In this document: one piece after another, positions 1 through 6,641 of the stretch
Numbering within the stretch: position 1 is the stretch's first letter
Layout of the letters: the number at the start of each line of letters is the position of its first letter
NCBI GenBank assembly: GCA_965662745.1
Contig: CBFIJK010000068.1
Coordinates: 1 to 16,531, forward strand
Length of the DNA stretch: 16,531 nt
Direction of reading: 5' to 3'
Source of the DNA: Anianibacter sp965662745
GTDB taxonomy: Bacteria > Pseudomonadota > Alphaproteobacteria > Rhodobacterales > Rhodobacteraceae
Position numbers and translations under genes: made by a program
The notes under the pieces: generated by a model
The model's input: the letters and a program-made list of their open reading frames with translations, nothing else
What the model was told of the DNA's origin: nothing
Databases searched by the model: none

Positions 1-80
1 AGGGCGGTTCCGATCAGGATACCTTGCACATTTTCCCAATGGGTATGCGTGTCGGCGGGCGGATTACCAAGGATCAACAT
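1..80 (-). CDS. Probable YitT-family membrane protein (5' end only)
   Basis: This is the first 26 codons of a gene that runs leftwards out of the window. Read on the - strand it starts MLILGNPPADTHTHWENVQG and continues ILIGTAL at the edge. The pattern of a short polar N-terminus, a W/E-D/N-x-Q-G motif and then a hydrophobic helix resembles the start of alphaproteobacterial YitT-family integral membrane proteins, whose function is poorly defined. No clear Shine-Dalgarno sequence precedes the ATG, so an upstream or internal start is possible. The gene is divergent from oxyR, sharing a 257-bp intergenic region. Only 80 bases are visible, so the family call rests on recalled similarity and is tentative. 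That this is a coding start is more likely than not. Confidence 0.45.
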   Translation of the reverse strand, partial: MLILGNPPADTHTHWENVQGILIGTA

Positions 81-91
81 AGGGTAAACCT

Positions 92-108
92 ATGCCGCAT
101 CGCGGCAT
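92..108. promoter_or_regulatory. Inverted repeat (possible operator) in yitT/oxyR divergent region
   Basis: The sequence ATGCCGCATCGCGGCAT is a perfect 7-bp inverted repeat (ATGCCGC/GCGGCAT) around a 3-base spacer. It sits 12 bases upstream of the leftward gene start and about 230 bases upstream of oxyR. Its size and placement suit a dimeric regulator site or a short hairpin in the leader of the leftward transcript. It does not match the OxyR ATAG-type consensus. The function is inferred from symmetry alone. The rest of the 81-337 interval shows no convincing promoter. Confidence 0.3.
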
Positions 109-337
109 GATCCAGTTATTCACGCCGCACTTGGCCGGTGCAGGGCGGTCCTGCCCGAAAAAGATGCGCCCGAATGCGCCCCAATCAACTATTCGCCCGG
201 CACGGCAGCCCGGTCGCTTTTCTCGGCGTCTGAAAGTACCCAGACCATTCGATCCAGAAGCCTCAAGTGATCAGGATAATCGACTACAGTGCGACTGGGA
301 AATTCACTTCTCCCGCGCCGTACGATAAGTTTTCCTT

Positions 338-1264
338 ATGGCCCTGACTCTTCGCCAACTGACCTATTTCACCGCCCTCGCCGAAGCCGGATCCTTTCGT
401 CGCGCGGCAGAACGGGTGCATGTTTCGCAGCCCGCGCTGTCTCTGCAGATCAAGGAGATGGAAGAAACCCTTGGCGCGCGGCTTGTCGAACGCCTGCCGC
501 GAGACATCCGCCTGACGCGCGCGGGGCAAGAGGTGCTTACGCGCGCCCGGGCGATCCTGTCGTCGGTCCATGATCTCGAGGCTTCGGTGCGTCTGTCGGG
601 CGGGCTAACCGGCAAGCTGACCCTTGGCGTTATCCCCACCGTCGCGCCCTATCTTCTACCGCGTGCGCTGACCCGCATTCGCGCACGGGACCTGACGCTG
701 GAATTGCAGGTGCGCGAAGCCCAGACCGACCGCCTGCTTGATGCCCTGCGCGCCGGACGGCTTGATGCTGCCGTCATGGCGTTGCCCATCGCGGGTCCTG
801 GCCTTGTGACCGAAGAGATCGGCCTCGACCGTTTCGTGCTGGCCGGATCCCGTGCGCGTCTCGCCCGCTGGATGGACCGCGCCGACAGCCTCAAACCGGC
901 CGAGATCACGCCCGAACAACTCCTCCTCCTCGATGAGGGCCATTGCCTTGCCGATCAGGCGCTGGAGGTTTGCGGAATAGGCCATCCCGGCCGTGTCGAT
1001 CTGGGCGCGTCGTCCCTTGCCACGCTGTGCGGTCTCGTCGCCGAAGGCTTCGGCCTGACACTGCTCCCAGAGATCGCGATCAAGACGGAACTCGCCGCCT
1101 CGCCGCACCTTAGCCTTTTGCGTTTCGGCGATCCCCAGCCCGCGCGCCGCATCGCGCTGGTGCGCCGAGAGCGGTCCGGCGGGACCTGGGCCGACGACCT
1201 CGCCGCGATCCTGAAAGAGGCGTTCGATGAACTCAACGCCGATGCCGCCCGCATGCTGCCCTGA
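338..1264 (+). CDS. oxyR: OxyR-type LysR-family peroxide-sensing transcriptional regulator
   Basis: This 308-residue protein has the full LysR layout: an N-terminal winged helix-turn-helix (helix-turn-helix about residues 18-38, with AAERVHVSQPALSLQIKEME) and a C-terminal two-lobed sensor domain from about residue 90. The decisive feature is GHCLADQALEVC at 201-212, which matches the E. coli OxyR peroxide sensor. C203 and C212 have the same spacing as E. coli C199 and C208, which form a disulfide on reaction with H2O2. The following stretch ASSLATLCGLVAEGFGLTLLP is also typical of OxyR. By family knowledge it is a cytoplasmic tetramer that activates catalase and peroxidase genes when oxidised. 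No katG or ahpC gene is visible beside it, although the far side of the leftward gene is outside the window. The ATG at 338 is preceded only by a weak ribosome binding site, but it gives the normal family N-terminus. Confidence 0.93.
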   Translation: MALTLRQLTYFTALAEAGSFRRAAERVHVSQPALSLQIKEMEETLGARLVERLPRDIRLTRAGQEVLTRARAILSSVHDLEASVRLSGGLTGKLTLGVIPTVAPYLLPRALTRIRARDLTLELQVREAQTDRLLDALRAGRLDAAVMALPIAGPGLVTEEIGLDRFVLAGSRARLARWMDRADSLKPAEITPEQLLLLDEGHCLADQALEVCGIGHPGRVDLGASSLATLCGLVAEGFGLTLLPEIAIKTELAASPHLSLLRFGDPQPARRIALVRRERSGGTWADDLAAILKEAFDELNADAARMLP

Positions 1265-1371
1265 TCCCAATCGCCCCGCGCATGGCAGACCTTCGCGCCC
1301 GGCAGTGCGCGCCCCTTTCATAGCGCCTGACAAAGGGTTATCTCTGCCCCATGAACGTGAAAGGCCCGCCC

Positions 1372-2325
1372 ATGTCCCGTGACCTCAAGGTCCCCGAAAT
1401 GCGCCACCCTGAAAAGGCGCATCGCCCCGACACGACCCGTTTGCAAAAGCCCGACTGGATCCGCGTCAAGGCGCCGGTGTCCAAGGGTTACAAGCAAACG
1501 CGCGACGTGGTGAAGGAACACGGGCTGGTCACGGTCTGCGAAGAGGCGGGTTGCCCAAATGTCGGCGAATGCTGGAGTCAGGGCCACGCCACCATGATGA
1601 TCATGGGCGAGATCTGCACGCGCGGCTGCACCTTCTGCAACGTCGCCACCGGGCGGCCCGACGCGCTTGACGTGTTCGAGCCGGGCCGTGTCGCCGATGC
1701 CGTGAAAAAGCTGGGCCTCAACCATGTCGTGATCACCTCGGTCGACCGCGATGATCTGGCCGATGGCGGCGCGGAACATTTTGCGATGACAATCCGCGCG
1801 ATCCGTAAACAGGCGCCCGGTACGACGATTGAAATCCTGACGCCCGACTTCCTGAAATGCGCGCCCGAAGTCCTTGAAACCGTGGTCGCCGCGAAGCCTG
1901 ATGTCTTCAACCACAATTTGGAAACGGTTCCGGGCCTCTACCCAGAGGTCCGCCCCGGCGCGCGCTATTTTCACTCGCTGCGCCTTCTCCAGCGCGTGAA
2001 GGACCTTGATCCGTCAATGTTCACCAAGTCCGGCATCATGGTGGGATTGGGCGAGACGCGTCCGCAGGTGCACCAGGTGATGGACGACATGCGCGCGGCG
2101 GATGTGGATTTCCTGACCATCGGCCAATACCTGCAGCCGACGAAAAAGCACCATGTCGTCGACCGCTTCGTCACACCCGAAGAATTCGCCGCCTATGAAA
2201 AGGCCGCCTATGGCAAAGGCTTCCACATGGTTTCGGCCACGCCGCTTACACGCTCAAGCTATCACGCGGGCGAAGATTTCGCGCAGCTTCGCGATGCGCG
2301 CCACAGAAAATTGGGCCTTGCATAG
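1372..2325 (+). CDS. lipA: Lipoyl synthase
   Basis: LipA is a radical SAM enzyme that inserts two sulfurs into octanoyl groups carried on lipoyl-domain proteins such as pyruvate and 2-oxoglutarate dehydrogenase. From the start at 1372 the protein has 317 residues. Both iron-sulfur clusters are explicit: the auxiliary cluster motif CEEAGCPNVGEC (C56, C61, C67; CX4CX5C) and the radical SAM motif CTRGCTFC (C82, C86, C89; CX3CX2C). The C-terminal RSSYHA motif, which supplies the serine ligand of the auxiliary cluster, is present. An in-frame ATG at 1351 would add seven residues. I prefer 1372 because AAAGG lies seven bases upstream of it and the N-terminus MSRDLKVPE agrees with relatives I recall. 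The gene stands alone between oxyR (107 bp upstream) and a convergent cytochrome gene. Function is certain; the start is fairly sure. Confidence 0.97.
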   Translation: MSRDLKVPEMRHPEKAHRPDTTRLQKPDWIRVKAPVSKGYKQTRDVVKEHGLVTVCEEAGCPNVGECWSQGHATMMIMGEICTRGCTFCNVATGRPDALDVFEPGRVADAVKKLGLNHVVITSVDRDDLADGGAEHFAMTIRAIRKQAPGTTIEILTPDFLKCAPEVLETVVAAKPDVFNHNLETVPGLYPEVRPGARYFHSLRLLQRVKDLDPSMFTKSGIMVGLGETRPQVHQVMDDMRAADVDFLTIGQYLQPTKKHHVVDRFVTPEEFAAYEKAAYGKGFHMVSATPLTRSSYHAGEDFAQLRDARHRKLGLA

Positions 2326-2359
2326 CGCCCACTCCGTCTCTCTTTGGTGTTCCAAATAT

Positions 2360-2390
2360 CCCAGGGGGTCTGGGGGACAGCGTCCCCCAG
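2360..2390. terminator. Hairpin repeat between convergent lipA and cytochrome c genes
   Basis: A perfect 9-bp stem, CTGGGGGAC (2370-2378) with GTCCCCCAG (2382-2390), closes on a three-base loop. Just left of it, CCCAG (2360-2364) could instead pair with CTGGG (2370-2374), so two exclusive folds are possible. The element sits in the 96-bp gap between lipA and the convergent dihaem cytochrome gene, where a bidirectional terminator is expected. It lacks a good T-run for lipA. Read on the - strand, the CCCCCTGGGATATTTGG string next to the stem resembles a repeat I recall as common at 3' ends of genes in Rhodobacterales genomes. That resemblance is from memory and needs a genome-wide search. Confidence 0.6.
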
Positions 2391-2421
2391 CGGATCGGTG
2401 CGCGTCAGCGCGCCGAAGATA

Positions 2422-3315
2422 TCATTCCCCGACCGGCGGCACGACTTTCAGATAAGCCGCAACAGCCGCGCGGTCCTCGCCGCCGAGCTTGGCGAAATTC
2501 TCTACCACCGCTGTCATGTGACCGCCCGCCGTATCGAATTCCGGCGTGAAACCCGAGGACAGGTATTCGGCGATATCCGCCTCGGACCAGTCAAGATCGC
2601 CCGGCGTGATGTTGGGGATATTCCCGCGCCCGTTGGGGTTCGGCCCGCCGCCAAGCCAGGTGGACATCGTCATCCCGCCCAGCGCGTTGCGGGGGGTGTG
2701 GCATTCACCGCAATGGCCCAGCGCCTCGGCAAGATAGCGCCCGTGGGCTTCCGTGTCGCTCAGATCGCCATCCACGGCCCAGTCGTCGGACGCAAACAAG
2801 AACTTCCACCCGCCCAAGGTCCGGCGGATGTTGAAGGGAAAGCCGACATCATGCGGCTTGGACGGTGTGTCCGACGCGGGCAGGCTTTGCATGTAGGCGT
2901 GCAGCGAAACGATGTCGGATAGCTCTGCTTTGGCGTAGGATGTGTAGGGAAACGCTGGATAATAATGCGCGCCCTCGGGCGAAGTGCCGTGGCGCATCGC
3001 GTTCACGAGATCCATCGCAGACCAGTCACCGATCCCGGCCTCGGGATGGGGCGAGATGTTGGGCGCGTAAAAAGTGCCGAACTCGGTCGCGAAGGGCCGA
3101 CCGCCGACCAGCACCAGCTTGTCATCCCCCTCGGCCTCGTCTGCCGCGTGGCAAGATGCGCAGCCGCCCGCGTTGAACACCCATTCTCCGCGTTCCAGAT
3201 CCGGCTCCAGCCCCGCGATCTCGTCGGCATTGGCAGTTTCGGGGGCGGTGACGATCCAGAACACGGCCAGACCTGCAAGTGCGAGACATCCGAGGATCAC
3301 GATAAGGCGGCGCAT
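2422..3315 (-). CDS. Dihaem c-type cytochrome, membrane-anchored or periplasmic
   Basis: This 297-residue protein starts with an uncleaved or cleavable hydrophobic segment (residues 3-24, after MRR) and carries two haem c attachment motifs, CASCH at 52-56 and CGECH at 202-206, one in each of two cytochrome c domains. It resembles dihaem cytochromes that pass electrons from periplasmic dehydrogenases to the respiratory chain, but no dehydrogenase gene is adjacent, so its partner is unknown. M267 in GGHMTAVVENF is a plausible sixth ligand for the second haem. For the first haem the positions where relatives usually have methionine read F122 (YYPAFPY) and A130 (YAKAELSD), so its ligand is unclear. 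AAGGA lies eight bases before the ATG and supports the start. It is downstream of the cytochrome c' gene in the same direction, but a strong terminator separates them. Confidence 0.88.
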   Translation of the reverse strand: MRRLIVILGCLALAGLAVFWIVTAPETANADEIAGLEPDLERGEWVFNAGGCASCHAADEAEGDDKLVLVGGRPFATEFGTFYAPNISPHPEAGIGDWSAMDLVNAMRHGTSPEGAHYYPAFPYTSYAKAELSDIVSLHAYMQSLPASDTPSKPHDVGFPFNIRRTLGGWKFLFASDDWAVDGDLSDTEAHGRYLAEALGHCGECHTPRNALGGMTMSTWLGGGPNPNGRGNIPNITPGDLDWSEADIAEYLSSGFTPEFDTAGGHMTAVVENFAKLGGEDRAAVAAYLKVVPPVGE

Positions 3316-3350
3316 GGCACGGGTCCTTGGGGCTCAGGGGTAGGGCAAAG

Positions 3351-3380
3351 AAAAACGGGCCGGGGAAGTGCCCCGGCCCG
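3351..3380 (-). terminator. Rho-independent terminator of the cytochrome c' gene
   Basis: A perfect 10-bp GC-rich stem (CGGGCCGGGG at 3356-3365, CCCCGGCCCG at 3371-3380) has a five-base loop. Read on the - strand it is followed by five T (complement of AAAAA, 3351-3355). It begins about 12 bases after the cytochrome c' stop codon and ends about 35 bases before the dihaem cytochrome start. On the + strand it also has an A/T-rich flank (CAAAAAAAGG), but the gene arrangement makes - strand termination the relevant use. Confidence 0.85.
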
Positions 3381-3391
3381 CAAAAAAAGGA

Positions 3392-3877
3392 TCAGTTGTC
3401 GGACTGACGGTAATCTTCGTGGCACGCGCCGCAAGCGCCGCCGATGCCGCGCATCCCGGCCTGGATCGCCTCGACCCCGTCACCCGCCGTTCCGGCCAGT
3501 GCGGCAGAGGCCTCGGTCAGGGCCATCATGTCCTCTTCGAAGCCTGCCATGTCTTCCCAGATCACGGGCAGCGCCTTGGAGCCTTCGTATTCATCGACAG
3601 CCGTTCCGGGCACCCAGTAGGTGTCCTGCGACATGGCAGCCGCCGCGGCGAGGTTGTCTGCCGCGGTCGTTGCGAGAGCCGCATCATACTCGATGCTGCC
3701 CCGCGCCATTCCGCCAAGGATACCAAGATTGTGGGCGTAGATCTGCATGTGGCCCTTGCGCGCCGTCACGGCGGATTTCGGATCGACCGGGCTTGCCGAA
3801 TGGCTGGCCGCAATCACGCCGCCTGCGGTCAGAACACCAAGAGCGAGCGTTGCAATGAATTTCGTCGTTGAGGGCAT
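3392..3877 (-). CDS. Cytochrome c' / c556-type monohaem cytochrome
   Basis: This 161-residue secreted protein has a signal peptide (about residues 1-24: polar MPSTTKF, hydrophobic core IATLALGVLTAGGVIA, then A-S-H) and a four-helix-bundle cytochrome domain with its single haem motif CGACH near the C-terminus (149-153), the reverse of ordinary class I cytochromes. This C-terminal position and length define the cytochrome c'/c556 family (class II). M44 in RKGHMQIYAHNL lies where low-spin c556-type members carry the axial methionine, which suggests an electron-transfer or ligand-binding role in the periplasm. A longer reading from 3904 adds nine residues, but the start at 3877 is better because GGAG sits seven bases upstream and the signal peptide then begins normally. 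It is followed by a strong terminator. Confidence 0.9.
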   Translation of the reverse strand: MPSTTKFIATLALGVLTAGGVIAASHSASPVDPKSAVTARKGHMQIYAHNLGILGGMARGSIEYDAALATTAADNLAAAAAMSQDTYWVPGTAVDEYEGSKALPVIWEDMAGFEEDMMALTEASAALAGTAGDGVEAIQAGMRGIGGACGACHEDYRQSDN

Positions 3878-3957
3878 GAAAGAACTCCGTCTGAAAAAGG
3901 GCACTCCACGTGAACTGTAGTGACCCCATGTAACAAAGAAAGAAAATTCTTCGTGCG

Positions 3958-3971
3958 CGAGACGCGTCTCG
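3958..3971. repeat. Perfect 14-bp palindrome after the hpt-linked small gene
   Basis: CGAGACGCGTCTCG is a perfect palindrome nine bases beyond the stop of the 59-codon gene on the - strand. On that strand it is followed by an A/T-rich tract with several T-runs, so it may act as a weak terminator for hpt and the small gene (a 5-bp stem with a 4-base loop). It could equally be a protein-binding site upstream of the cytochrome c' gene, 81 bases away. Confidence 0.35.
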
Positions 3972-3979
3972 ATTGTGCA

Positions 3980-4159
3980 CTAGAACCGGATTCGCCCCGG
4001 TTTGTTGTCCACGGTCAGCCAGTCTGGCCAACCGATATAGCGCTCGACCACGAAGACAGTGGCGCAGATCCCGATGATCGAGACGACGAAGATCACCTTT
4101 TTCATCGACGGCGGATTGCGCGCCCAGAGCGAGGCTTTCAACAGCCAGCGCGGATTCAT
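3980..4159 (-). CDS. Small conserved-looking membrane protein of 59 residues
   Basis: The reading frame encodes 59 residues: MNPRWLLKASLWARNPPSMK, one transmembrane segment (about 21-38, VIFVVSIIGICATVFVV), then ERYIGWPDWLTVDNKPGRIR and F. Its ATG overlaps the hpt stop codon as ATGA (TGA at 4156-4158, ATG at 4157-4159), which indicates translational coupling. The charge pattern, with basic residues before the span, predicts a cytoplasmic N-terminus and a short periplasmic tail with a W-P-D-W-L motif. I recall similar short proteins with 'WARNPPS' and 'GWPDWLT' strings in Rhodobacterales, so it is probably conserved there. No function is known to me. The coupling to hpt need not mean a shared function. 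Confidence 0.72.
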   Translation of the reverse strand: MNPRWLLKASLWARNPPSMKKVIFVVSIIGICATVFVVERYIGWPDWLTVDNKPGRIRF

Positions 4160-4695
4160 TGGGTGAACCGCACCTTGCCGATGCAGGGCAGGTTCCTGTT
4201 CCGCTGGGCATAGTCGATGCCGTAGCCGACAACGAATTCATCGGGGATCTCGAATCCGGTCCAATCCGCCTTGACCTCGACCTCGCGGCGCGAGGGTTTG
4301 TCGAGCAGCGCGATGGTCCGAAGGCGTGCGGGCGCCCGGTTCTCCAGCATCTTGATGACATGAGCGAGGGTGAAACCGGTATCGACGATATCTTCGACCA
4401 CCAGAACGTCCCGGCCCTCGATCGTGCCGCGAAGGTCTTTCAGGACTCGCACCTCTCGGCTCGATTCCATCGCATCGCCGTAGGACGAAACCTCAAGGAA
4501 ATCGACCTCGACCGGCAAATCCAGTTCGCGCACCAGATCGGCGATGAACACGAAGGACCCGCGCAGAAGCCCCACGACCACCAGCTTGTCGGTGCCTGCG
4601 AACTCGTTGCGGATCTCATGCGCCAGCGCCTCGACCCGCGCGGCAATGGATTTGGCCGAGATCATCTCGTCGATCACGTATGGCATATCGGTCAT
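4156..4695 (-). CDS. hpt: Hypoxanthine phosphoribosyltransferase
   Basis: This enzyme of purine salvage transfers the phosphoribosyl group of PRPP to hypoxanthine (and often guanine) to give IMP or GMP in the cytoplasm. The 179-residue protein has the type I phosphoribosyltransferase PRPP loop VVEDIVDTGFTL at 99-110, with the E101/D102 acidic pair and D105 as the probable catalytic base. It also has GLLRGSFVF (42-50) and the S71-Y72 pair of the mobile loop. The segment LLDKPSRREVEVKADWTGF (130-148) with VVGYGIDYAQRNRNLP is the usual C-terminal base-binding region. I use the start at 4695 because GGAAGG lies six bases upstream. An in-frame start at 4737 would add 14 unlikely residues. The gene is divergent from the COQ10-like gene and overlaps the next gene by four bases. 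Confidence 0.94.
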   Translation of the reverse strand: MTDMPYVIDEMISAKSIAARVEALAHEIRNEFAGTDKLVVVGLLRGSFVFIADLVRELDLPVEVDFLEVSSYGDAMESSREVRVLKDLRGTIEGRDVLVVEDIVDTGFTLAHVIKMLENRAPARLRTIALLDKPSRREVEVKADWTGFEIPDEFVVGYGIDYAQRNRNLPCIGKVRFTQ

Positions 4696-4799
4696 GGCGG
4701 GCCTTCCCGGGGCAATGGCGCGGGGACTTGGTGCCAAATCGCGGGGGGCGTGGCCAGTGAAATCGCGTTCCGCACGGTGCGGCAGGCCATCGCCTTGCG

Positions 4800-4817
4800 C
4801 ACGGGGGGCGCCCCGTG
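4800..4817 (+). promoter_or_regulatory. Hairpin in the upstream region of the COQ10-like gene
   Basis: CACGGGGGGCGCCCCGTG forms a 7-bp stem with a four-base loop, 40 bases before the start of the COQ10/RatA-like gene and within the hpt divergent interval. There is no T-run after it, so it is not a simple terminator. It could be a leader structure or an operator. No function is shown by the sequence alone. Confidence 0.25.
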
Positions 4818-4857
4818 GCAGTCAGACGCGACTTTTCAAATGCTGGACGGCTGGCTG

Positions 4858-5301
4858 ATGACGACCCATTCCGAAACCCGTGTGATGCCCTACACGGCGG
4901 CGCAGATGTACGACCTTGTCGCCGATGTCGAACGGTATCCGGAATTCCTGCCCTGGACCGCCGCCGCGCGCATCCGCGACCGCAAAGAAGTGGATGGCAA
5001 GACCATCATGGACGCCGATCTGGTGATCTCTTTCAAAGTGTTCCGAGAGCGCTTCGGCAGCAAGGTGACTCTGATCCCGGACGAGGACCGCATCGACACC
5101 GAATATTTGGACGGTCCGTTCAAATACATGAACTCCGTCTGGCAATTCCGCGATGTTGAAGGGGGGTGCGAAGTGTCGTTCCGTACCGATTTCGAATTCA
5201 AGAGCCGCGTTCTGCAGGGCGTAATCGGCGTCGTCTTCAACGAAGCGATGCAGCGCGTTGTGCGCGCCTTCGAGAACCGGGCGAAGGCGCTTTACGGGTA
5301 G
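4858..5301 (+). CDS. COQ10/RatA-family START-domain protein (ubiquinone-binding)
   Basis: This 147-residue single-domain protein belongs to the polyketide cyclase/START family that includes mitochondrial COQ10 and bacterial RatA. Family features are PYTAAQMYDLVADVERYPEF near the N-terminus, the central LVISFKVFRERFGSKVTL strand-loop segment, and the C-terminal long helix ending GVVFNEAMQRVVRAFENRA. By family knowledge such proteins bind ubiquinone or its lipid precursors and help coenzyme Q reach the respiratory chain. Automated annotation often calls them 'RatA toxin', which is probably misleading here because no partner antitoxin gene is adjacent. I chose ATG 4858, which gives the usual N-terminus; an in-frame ATG at 4840 would add six residues. 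The ribosome binding site is weak for both. A terminator shared with the convergent amt gene follows directly. Confidence 0.88.
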   Translation: MTTHSETRVMPYTAAQMYDLVADVERYPEFLPWTAAARIRDRKEVDGKTIMDADLVISFKVFRERFGSKVTLIPDEDRIDTEYLDGPFKYMNSVWQFRDVEGGCEVSFRTDFEFKSRVLQGVIGVVFNEAMQRVVRAFENRAKALYG

Positions 5302-5306
5302 GGCAG

Positions 5307-5334
5307 GGCGCGCGGCCTTTTGGGCCCGCGCGCC
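5307..5334. terminator. Bidirectional terminator between the COQ10-like and amt genes
   Basis: GGCGCGCGG (5307-5315) pairs perfectly with CCGCGCGCC (5326-5334). Within the loop, CC and GG around TTTT can extend the stem with a small bulge. On the + strand it is followed by a T-rich stretch (TTGTGTTT). It fills most of the 41-bp gap between two convergent genes, so it probably ends transcription from both sides, and more efficiently for the + strand gene. Confidence 0.75.
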
Positions 5335-5342
5335 TTGTGTTT

Positions 5343-6542
5343 CTAAGACGTCAGCTCATAGGCGCGTTCGCCGTGCTGCGTGATGTCGAGCCCCGTCGTC
5401 TCGGTTTCCTTGTCGACGCGGAAGGGCATGATCATCCCGACCAGCTTGACCAGAACCGCCGTCACCACGACCGTGAACGCCCCCACGATGACCAGGCTGC
5501 CCAGCTGAGCCGTCCAGCTTGCGTCATTGGCAAAGCCCAGACTGCCGAAGACCGCGATCATGATCGTGCCGAAGATGCCACCGACGCCGTGTACCGCGAA
5601 CACGTCCAGCGTGTCGTCGATGCCAAGCGCGTTGCGGATCACGTTCACTGCTTCCTGGCAGAGGATCCCCGCGACGCCGCCGATGATCAGCGCCTCGATC
5701 GGGCCGACAAAGCCCGAGGCCGGGGTGATCGACGCAAGCCCTGCGATCGTGCCGGTGACCAGACCCACAAGGCTGGCCTTGCCGTACTTGATCTTCTCCC
5801 ACAGCGCCCAGGTCAGCGACGCCGTCGCCGCCGAGATATGTGTGACCGTGAGCGCCATCGCCGCGCCACCATCAGCCGCAAGCTGCGATCCGCCGTTGAA
5901 ACCGAACCAGCCGACCCACAGCATCGACGCGCCGATCATGACGTAGCCTGGGTTGTGGGGCGGTTTCGTGCGGTCCGACCGCGCGCCCAGCATCACGGCG
6001 ATCACCAAAGCGGCAAGGCCAGCGGTTTCGTGCACGACGATCCCGCCCGCGAAGTCACGCGCGCCGGTCTCGCCGAAGATGCCGCCATCGGCCAGCATTC
6101 CACCACCCCAGATCCAGTGGACGACCGGCGCATAGCAGAGCAGCATCCACAGCCCCGAGAAGGTGAGCACGAAGCCGAACGAGATGCGTTCCACGTAGGC
6201 GCCGACGATCAGTGCCGGGGTGATGATCGCAAAGGTCATCTGGAACGCAAAAAACAGGACCTCTGGCAGGGTACCGGCCAGCGCATCGGCATCGACCCCG
6301 ATCAGGAAGGCCTTGCCGAGCCCGCCCCAAAGCCCGCTTTCACCGGGGCCGAAGGCGATGGAATAGCCGATCGCCAGCCACAGCACGCTCATCAGGCATG
6401 CGATGGCATAGCAGTGCATGAAAACGCTCAGCACATTGCGCGAGCGCACGAGCCCGCCATAGAACAGTGCCAGCCCCGGCAATGTCATGAACAGCACAAG
6501 CGCCGTCGCCACGATGATCCACGCGGTATCCGCTCCGACCAT
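5343..6542 (-). CDS. amt: Ammonium transporter (Amt/MEP/Rh family)
   Basis: This 399-residue integral membrane protein has about eleven predicted spans, beginning almost at the N-terminus (AWIIVATALVLFMTLPGLAL), and so lacks the leading signal-like segment some Amt proteins carry. Family residues are present: FYGGLVRSRN (27-36), D163 in DFAGGIVVHE, the twin pore histidines H171 (VVHETAG) and H318 (AVHGVGG), and the cytoplasmic tail GLDITQHGERAYE that normally contacts PII proteins. It moves ammonium across the inner membrane, usually under GlnK control. No glnK is adjacent in this window. The ATG at 6542 follows a very strong ribosome binding site (GGAGGAGGGG). It lies 159 bp after cinA on the same strand and has an upstream region with GGTGC repeats, so it may have its own nitrogen-regulated promoter. 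Confidence 0.95.
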   Translation of the reverse strand: MVGADTAWIIVATALVLFMTLPGLALFYGGLVRSRNVLSVFMHCYAIACLMSVLWLAIGYSIAFGPGESGLWGGLGKAFLIGVDADALAGTLPEVLFFAFQMTFAIITPALIVGAYVERISFGFVLTFSGLWMLLCYAPVVHWIWGGGMLADGGIFGETGARDFAGGIVVHETAGLAALVIAVMLGARSDRTKPPHNPGYVMIGASMLWVGWFGFNGGSQLAADGGAAMALTVTHISAATASLTWALWEKIKYGKASLVGLVTGTIAGLASITPASGFVGPIEALIIGGVAGILCQEAVNVIRNALGIDDTLDVFAVHGVGGIFGTIMIAVFGSLGFANDASWTAQLGSLVIVGAFTVVVTAVLVKLVGMIMPFRVDKETETTGLDITQHGERAYELTS

Positions 6543-6620
6543 GATCCCCTCCTCCGTTTGATAGGTTCGGGGGCTTCAATCGGGTTTCTTTCGCCCGGAA
6601 AAGCAGCAAGTGACCTCAGG

Positions 6621-6641
6621 GGTGCTTGGTGCTTGTGCGAA
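6621..6641. promoter_or_regulatory. Tandem GGTGCTT repeats upstream of amt (possible NtrC-type half-sites)
   Basis: Reading the + strand, GGTGCTT occurs twice in tandem (6621-6627 and 6628-6634), followed by GTGCGAA (6635-6641). The array is 79 bases upstream of the amt start. GGTGC is part of the classical NtrC half-site (TGCACC/GGTGCA), and amt genes are common NtrC targets, so binding is conceivable. The copies are direct repeats rather than an inverted pair, and no sigma-54 -24/-12 pair with correct spacing is present nearby. The assignment is speculative. Confidence 0.25.

Noticed and set aside
4858..5301. A toxin-antitoxin system based on the RatA-like protein.
   Set aside because: There is no adjacent small partner gene in the same direction, and the protein matches the COQ10-type ubiquinone-binding family found in all such genomes.
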